A stretch of 10,308 nt of DNA from Actinomycetota bacterium. Lineage in GTDB: Bacteria > Actinomycetota > Actinomycetes > S36-B12 > UBA10799. Positions 6,649 through 10,308 of this stretch are shown piece by piece. Position numbers and translations under genes: made by a program. Below the pieces are notes generated by a model, which saw nothing but the letters and a program-made list of their open reading frames with translations, did not search any database and was not told the origin of the DNA. The stretch spans positions 1-10,308 of the forward strand of contig JAUPKM010000292.1 in assembly GCA_030837445.1 (NCBI GenBank), in the 5' to 3' direction. Positions within the stretch are counted from its first letter, which is position 1. Every line of letters begins with the position of its first letter.

Positions 6649-6668
6649 CCGGTGGGACCATCCGCCGG
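6649..6668. terminator. Candidate bidirectional terminator between convergent genes
   Basis: CCGGTGG (6649-6655) pairs with CCGCCGG (6662-6668) with one G-U wobble around a six-base loop, GACCAT. It sits in the 28-base gap between the nucleotidase stop and the stop of the facing gene, so it could serve both directions. There is no T-tract. Short and inferred. Confidence 0.4.
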
Positions 6669-6670
6669 CG

Positions 6671-8157
6671 TTAGAGTCCGCCGCCCTCGGCCCGGCTGAG
6701 CGCTGCGCGGAAGGCGCGATTCGGCCGCGCCTCGGGCAACGCCGTGCGCACAGCCTCGATAGCTTCGCGGGCGGATACTCCGGCGACCCGCATCGAGTGC
6801 AGCGCGGCAACGCTCGGCGTCCTGGACCGGGCAGCTACGCAATGCACGAGCACCGTCAATCCTTCGGCGCGCAGTTCCCCGATGAGGTCGGCGGTGTCGT
6901 CGAGCACGAAGTCGAGGTGCGGGTTGCTGGCCTCGGAGGCGGAATCCACCAGCCATACCTCGACGTGGTTGCCGACCTCGATACCCATGGACGGAACCTC
7001 GCCTGCGCCGAGCCGGCACAGCGACACGACCGCGTCGACCTCCGCCGGCGGATCCGTGATCACGTCGACGCCCGACAGCCACACCCCCTCGTCGTGGGGG
7101 TGGCGAGCGACCACGTCGGTGCCGTCCCAACTCGAGTAGTCCACCGTCGGTGCAGACGGCCAACCCTGCCGATCGGGCCTTCCACCGCGGGCAATCAGGA
7201 CGCCGAGCCGGACCAGGTCCCTGCCCCGTAGCCCCGGCCATCCGTGGACCCGTCGCCGCCATGTTCCCGGTACCGCCGATGCCCCATAGACGCCGCCGAG
7301 CAGTCCGCCAGCGATAGCCGCGACCGTGTCAGTGTCGCGGCCACCGCGCACGGCAGCCTCCAACGCCAACCGGAGATGATCCGCTTCCCGATCACCTCGT
7401 CCTCGCGTGGTGGTGATGGCACACCAGGCCGCCTGCAGCGCCTGCACAACCCAACCGTTGCGGTCGAAATCCCGCGGCTCGGAAGTCTCGGCGACGTGCA
7501 GTCGCTGGGCCCACACGGCCGCACGATCCGCGGGCAGACGCGACAGGCCGACCCGCATGTCCAGGTCACCGGTGAGGACAGCATGCCGGATCGCCAGACA
7601 CCACAGCACACACGCTTCGCCAGCTTCATGGTCGAAGTGGGTCAGGGCGCTGACCGCCGAGGCGGCCTCCACCAGTCCGTCCTCATCGCGGAGGTACGCC
7701 AACGCGACCGGTGCAGTGCGCATCAGCGATCCGTTCCCACCTGACTGTCCGTGGACCCGGTGATGCTCGGCCGCCGCCACCTGCAGTGCCTCGGCCGTCG
7801 GTTCGGCACCTGGACCACCCGCACGCACCGCAGCATGAAGGACGCTGCTGGTCTGCATGCCGACGTCGGTAGCCTTACGCGCCCAGTCCCACCAGCCAGC
7901 GGCCACGGCGTCGGCCACTGCCGTTGCTCGCAGGTCACCCCCGTCGGCTACCGCGCGGGCGATCACTATCGCCATGTCGGTGTCGTCGGTCCACTCCCCG
8001 GTTCCCACCCGAACGAGCCGCCACCGACCATCGCCGCCTCAGTGTCCGCCGACAGCGGCGGACCGAATTCGTACCCCGCGCCGAGGGCATCGCCGCAGGC
8101 CATCGCCAGCAGTACACCCGCCGCGCGATGGATCTGCTCACCGGTCAGAGTTGACAT
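6671..8157 (-). pseudogene. ADP-ribosylglycohydrolase (DraG family) fused to a CX5R protein phosphatase, frameshifted
   Basis: Two frames together make one protein. The upstream frame starts at ATG 8157 (GGAGGT 3-4 bases before it): MSTLTGEQIHRAAGVLLAMACGDALGAGYEFGPP..., the usual DraG N-terminus with the metal-binding GDALG. It runs on to GGGSFGWEPG and then leaves the family pattern, ending at a stop near 7966. The next frame resumes exactly with EWTDDTDMAIVIARAV, the second metal motif. It continues with NGSLMR and GGRDTDTVAAIAGGLLGG (third metal motif) and ends with a C-terminal phosphatase domain (about 285-445 of this part) carrying LVHCVAARSRTPSV, the CX5R signature. The family removes ADP-ribose from proteins or related compounds; the phosphatase substrate is unknown. 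The open frames join if one G is added to the GGGG at 7999-7996. Otherwise the catalytic site is split. The downstream frame has a GTG at 8008 but no ribosome binding site. The rest is intact, so the lesion is recent, a sequencing error, or (less likely) recoding. It lies 27 bases after the helicase stop, probably in one transcript. Confidence 0.87.
7996..7999 (-). other. Apparent one-base deletion site in the glycohydrolase-phosphatase gene
   Basis: On the minus strand the junction reads GAA CCG GGG AGT GGA. The family continuation (PGEWTDDTD) needs CCG GGN GAG TGG, that is one more base, most simply a fifth G in the run. Upstream of this point the family sequence is in one frame, downstream in the other. 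Confidence 0.8.
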
Positions 8158-8184
8158 GGCACCTCCATTGAGAACCACCTTGGG

Positions 8185-10308
8185 TTAGATCTGCACGTCG
8201 GAGACGCCGTCGGTGCCGATGCGAATCAGCCAGGTTTCGGCGACGTGGATTCCGGCATCGTCGAGCAATGCACGGTAGGCGGCCAGTTGCGACCGGTAGC
8301 GGTCCGCGAACTCCTCATCCGACACGGACGTGGAATCGGTCTTGTAGTCCACGAGCGTCCACCGGACGGCGTCGGGATCACAGGCATCCTCTGCCTGTAG
8401 GTGTCCGGGCGGAGTCCGTTCGCCGAACAGCAGGTCGATGCTGCCCTGGGAGACGACCAGGTCGGGACCGTCGAAGCGGTGACCGTTCACGGACAGTTCG
8501 CGCCGCACGATGTCGGCCCCTGCGGCACGCAACAGAACCTGGGACATGCGTGCCGAGGCGAGCAGGCGGCGCACCCGGTCCTCGTCCGCGCCCGGGACCG
8601 CGGCCTGCGCGAGCTCGGCCTCCTGGAGGGAAGTCTCTTGGAGAGCGAGATCCCAGGCGTCGCCGATGGCGTCATCCAGGGTCCGGTCGCGGTCGGTGAA
8701 CGTTGCCAACTCCACCTGCGCGAGCACGGCGTGAACAAGGGTGCCGACGTTGGCGGCTGAATCGCCTACGGGGCCCCCGTCAGTTGCTCCCCTGTCGGAG
8801 CGGACGTCGGTGGCGGTGCCGGTAGAGCCATCGCGGTCCGTGATCGAGTATGAGTGGGCCTCGGGCTGACCACTCGGTTTCTCGCGGCGCAGGAGTTGAC
8901 TGGCGGATTCTCGCAACTGGTTCATTCGGGCGGCGACGTCGCCGGGACCTGCGCGGTCCTCGGACTCGGACGGCAGCTGAACAGGGTCCGGATTGGGTCT
9001 CTGCTGGCTCGCCACGGGTACCTCGACGATGGTCGTCGATTCTCGTGAAAGGGCGGTGAGCGCTGACCGGATCCTCTCCGGGTCGGCGAGCACAGAACCC
9101 CCGCGGCCAGGGACACGCAGCCCGGAGATGACCAGGTGGTCGCGGGCACGCGTCAGCGCCACGTAGAGCAATCGGCTCGCCTCAACGTCGGGTGCGGGGG
9201 GCGGGCTCGTGTCGCCGGCGGTGGAGTAGTCGTTGGTGAGGTGGACCTCGACCCGGTCGCCGTCGAGGGACAGGGACTGGGTGCCGGGGTCATCTCTGGT
9301 CAGGGCGGCGGTGAGCACGATCGGCCACTGCAGGCCCTTGGCCTGATGGATGGTGGTGACGGTGACACCGGCGGCTTCGGGTTCGTCCAGCACTGCGGCG
9401 TTGGTTCGCGCCGCAGCGGCCAATTCCTCTGTGAGCCAGGCCGCGAATCGCCCATCCGGCTCCGGGGTTGCCCGGTGCCGGTCGTCGACGGATTCCCGCA
9501 ACTGGCAGATCTGGGTCCAGCCGGCCAGCCACAGCGCACCGTCTGCGGCCGCGAGGACGGCGAGAACGGCCTGGCAGTCCACGATCAGATCCAACGCCGC
9601 GGCCGGGCCGTGGCAACGCATCACCGTGCGCGCCGCCACCAGCACGTCCAGGCAGCGGGCCACCGCCGGAACACCCGACCGTTCGTCACCGCTGTCCGCT
9701 GACAGCGCGGCGTGGACGGGCAGCGACAGGGGGGCGTCGGTCTGGAAGGCGTGGCGGGTGAGGTCGGCGTCGGTGCACCCGAAGACCGGGGATCGCAGCG
9801 CGATCAGTAACGCCCGGGTGTCCTCCTCATTGGCGAGAGCCAGCAGGGCCGCGGAGATACCCTCGGCCACCGGATGCGCGGCCAAATCGCGGCTGGTGCG
9901 CACTGCCGGGGTGACACCGCGGGCGAGCAGCGCAGCCTCGATAGCGGGAACACTGGTTCGGCTCGGCACCAGGATCGCCAGGTCCGCGGGCCGGGGAGGC
10001 CGACGATGCTGCCCGTTCAGGTCGGGTGTGGCCGTCTCCACCCAGCGCCGCTCGTCGGCAGCCGTCAACAGGTCGACGACCTGGTCGGCGAGGGCGTCCG
10101 CCTGCGCAATCCGGAAATCCTTCGGGGCCGGTTTGACGGAGCCGTCCGCTGCGGTGTCGCTCCCTGGAGCGGGGGGCAGCAGGGCGGTGACCGTACCGGC
10201 GTCCGATCCGACTCCGGTGCGGAACGCCCGCATCCGGGTGTGCCCGGCCGCACCGTCGAAAAGTGCGTTGACGGCATCGACGATGCGCGGCAGACACCGT
10301 CGGGTGAC
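8185..10308 (-). CDS. AddA/RecB-like UvrD-family helicase-nuclease, N-terminus beyond window
   Basis: The frame is open through the right edge of the window, so the ATG at 10233 is internal; the edge codes RRCLPRIVDAVNALFDG, like the motif that follows the ATPase core in AddA/RecB helicases. Visible in order: TIHQAKGLQW (9354-9325, helicase motif V), LLYVALTRARDH (about 9171-9136, motif VI with the arginine finger), a Ser/Pro/Asp-rich linker, then a C-terminal RecB-type nuclease. The nuclease has GTLVHAVL (8745-8722, active-site His), SIDLLF with an Asp at 8436-8434, DYKTD (8349-8335, the DxK core) and YRSQLAAYR (about 8292-8266, QxxxY). This is the arrangement of AddA-like helicase-nucleases, which resect double-strand DNA ends. 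The Walker A region is missing from the window. AdnA/AdnB and RecB are alternatives. It ends 27 bases before the glycohydrolase start. No partner (AddB or a second nuclease) is visible here; it may lie upstream. Confidence 0.9.
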   Translation of the reverse strand, partial: VTRRCLPRIVDAVNALFDGAAGHTRMRAFRTGVGSDAGTVTALLPPAPGSDTAADGSVKPAPKDFRIAQADALADQVVDLLTAADERRWVETATPDLNGQHRRPPRPADLAILVPSRTSVPAIEAALLARGVTPAVRTSRDLAAHPVAEGISAALLALANEEDTRALLIALRSPVFGCTDADLTRHAFQTDAPLSLPVHAALSADSGDERSGVPAVARCLDVLVAARTVMRCHGPAAALDLIVDCQAVLAVLAAADGALWLAGWTQICQLRESVDDRHRATPEPDGRFAAWLTEELAAAARTNAAVLDEPEAAGVTVTTIHQAKGLQWPIVLTAALTRDDPGTQSLSLDGDRVEVHLTNDYSTAGDTSPPPAPDVEASRLLYVALTRARDHLVISGLRVPGRGGSVLADPERIRSALTALSRESTTIVEVPVASQQRPNPDPVQLPSESEDRAGPGDVAARMNQLRESASQLLRREKPSGQPEAHSYSITDRDGSTGTATDVRSDRGATDGGPVGDSAANVGTLVHAVLAQVELATFTDRDRTLDDAIGDAWDLALQETSLQEAELAQAAVPGADEDRVRRLLASARMSQVLLRAAGADIVRRELSVNGHRFDGPDLVVSQGSIDLLFGERTPPGHLQAEDACDPDAVRWTLVDYKTDSTSVSDEEFADRYRSQLAAYRALLDDAGIHVAETWLIRIGTDGVSDVQI

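Noticed and set aside
6582..7262. 226-codon minus-strand frame overlapping the phosphatase domain
   Set aside because: It is Arg/Gly/Pro-rich and shares the strand with the recognisable CX5R phosphatase in another frame; it also runs into the nucleotidase gene.
7990..8008. Programmed -1 ribosomal frameshift as explanation of the split glycohydrolase gene
   Set aside because: The site CCG GGG A is not a good double-slip heptamer (Pro codon cannot re-pair on ACC) and I see no strong downstream structure; a deletion in the G run is simpler.
9136..9702. 188-codon plus-strand frame opposite the helicase
   Set aside because: Gly/Arg/Val-rich shadow of a frame that carries helicase motifs V and VI.

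Overview
The window is high-GC DNA with strong G/C bias at third codon positions, several GTG or overlapping starts, and actinobacterial protein families: a Pro-rich/DUF4190-like membrane protein, a RelFG-like toxin-antitoxin pair, 'NPATP' LRV repeats and a DraG-phosphatase fusion. I infer an actinobacterium, probably of the Mycobacteriales (Gordonia, Rhodococcus or Mycobacterium-like). This is judged from protein style, not a search. No rRNA, tRNA, CRISPR array, insertion sequence or phage structural gene was seen.

Layout. (1) 4-1923, minus: a large unrecognised protein with a central low-complexity/coiled-coil part and a distinctive C-terminal module. It is divergent from (2) a tight three-gene plus-strand operon, 2012-4365: a 67-aa two-helix membrane peptide, a 203-aa protein with a C-terminal membrane hairpin, and a 516-aa solenoid of LRV-type repeats. 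(3) 4382-4938, minus: a Phd/YefM-type antitoxin and RelE-type toxin, facing the operon tail to tail. The antitoxin seems to be expressed from a leaderless promoter. (4) 5082-5963, plus: a Pro-rich membrane-anchored protein with an exported domain. It is followed by a 16-bp tandem repeat at its stop codon and a perfect 7-bp hairpin. (5) 6166-6642, plus: a HAD-family 5'(3')-deoxyribonucleotidase. (6) 6671-8157, minus: an ADP-ribosylglycohydrolase fused to a CX5R protein phosphatase, broken by an apparent single-base deletion exactly between its two N-terminal metal-binding motifs. (7) 8185-10308, minus and running off the window: the C-terminal two thirds of an AddA/RecB-like helicase-nuclease. 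It lies 27 bases upstream of (6), so the two are probably co-transcribed.

The region looks like accessory chromosome rather than one pathway: membrane proteins of unknown role, a toxin-antitoxin pair, nucleotide and ADP-ribose turnover, and DNA end processing. The best candidate for something undescribed is the 4-4365 block (coiled-coil protein divergent from membrane peptide + membrane protein + LRV solenoid). The best concrete anomaly is the frameshift in the glycohydrolase-phosphatase gene.
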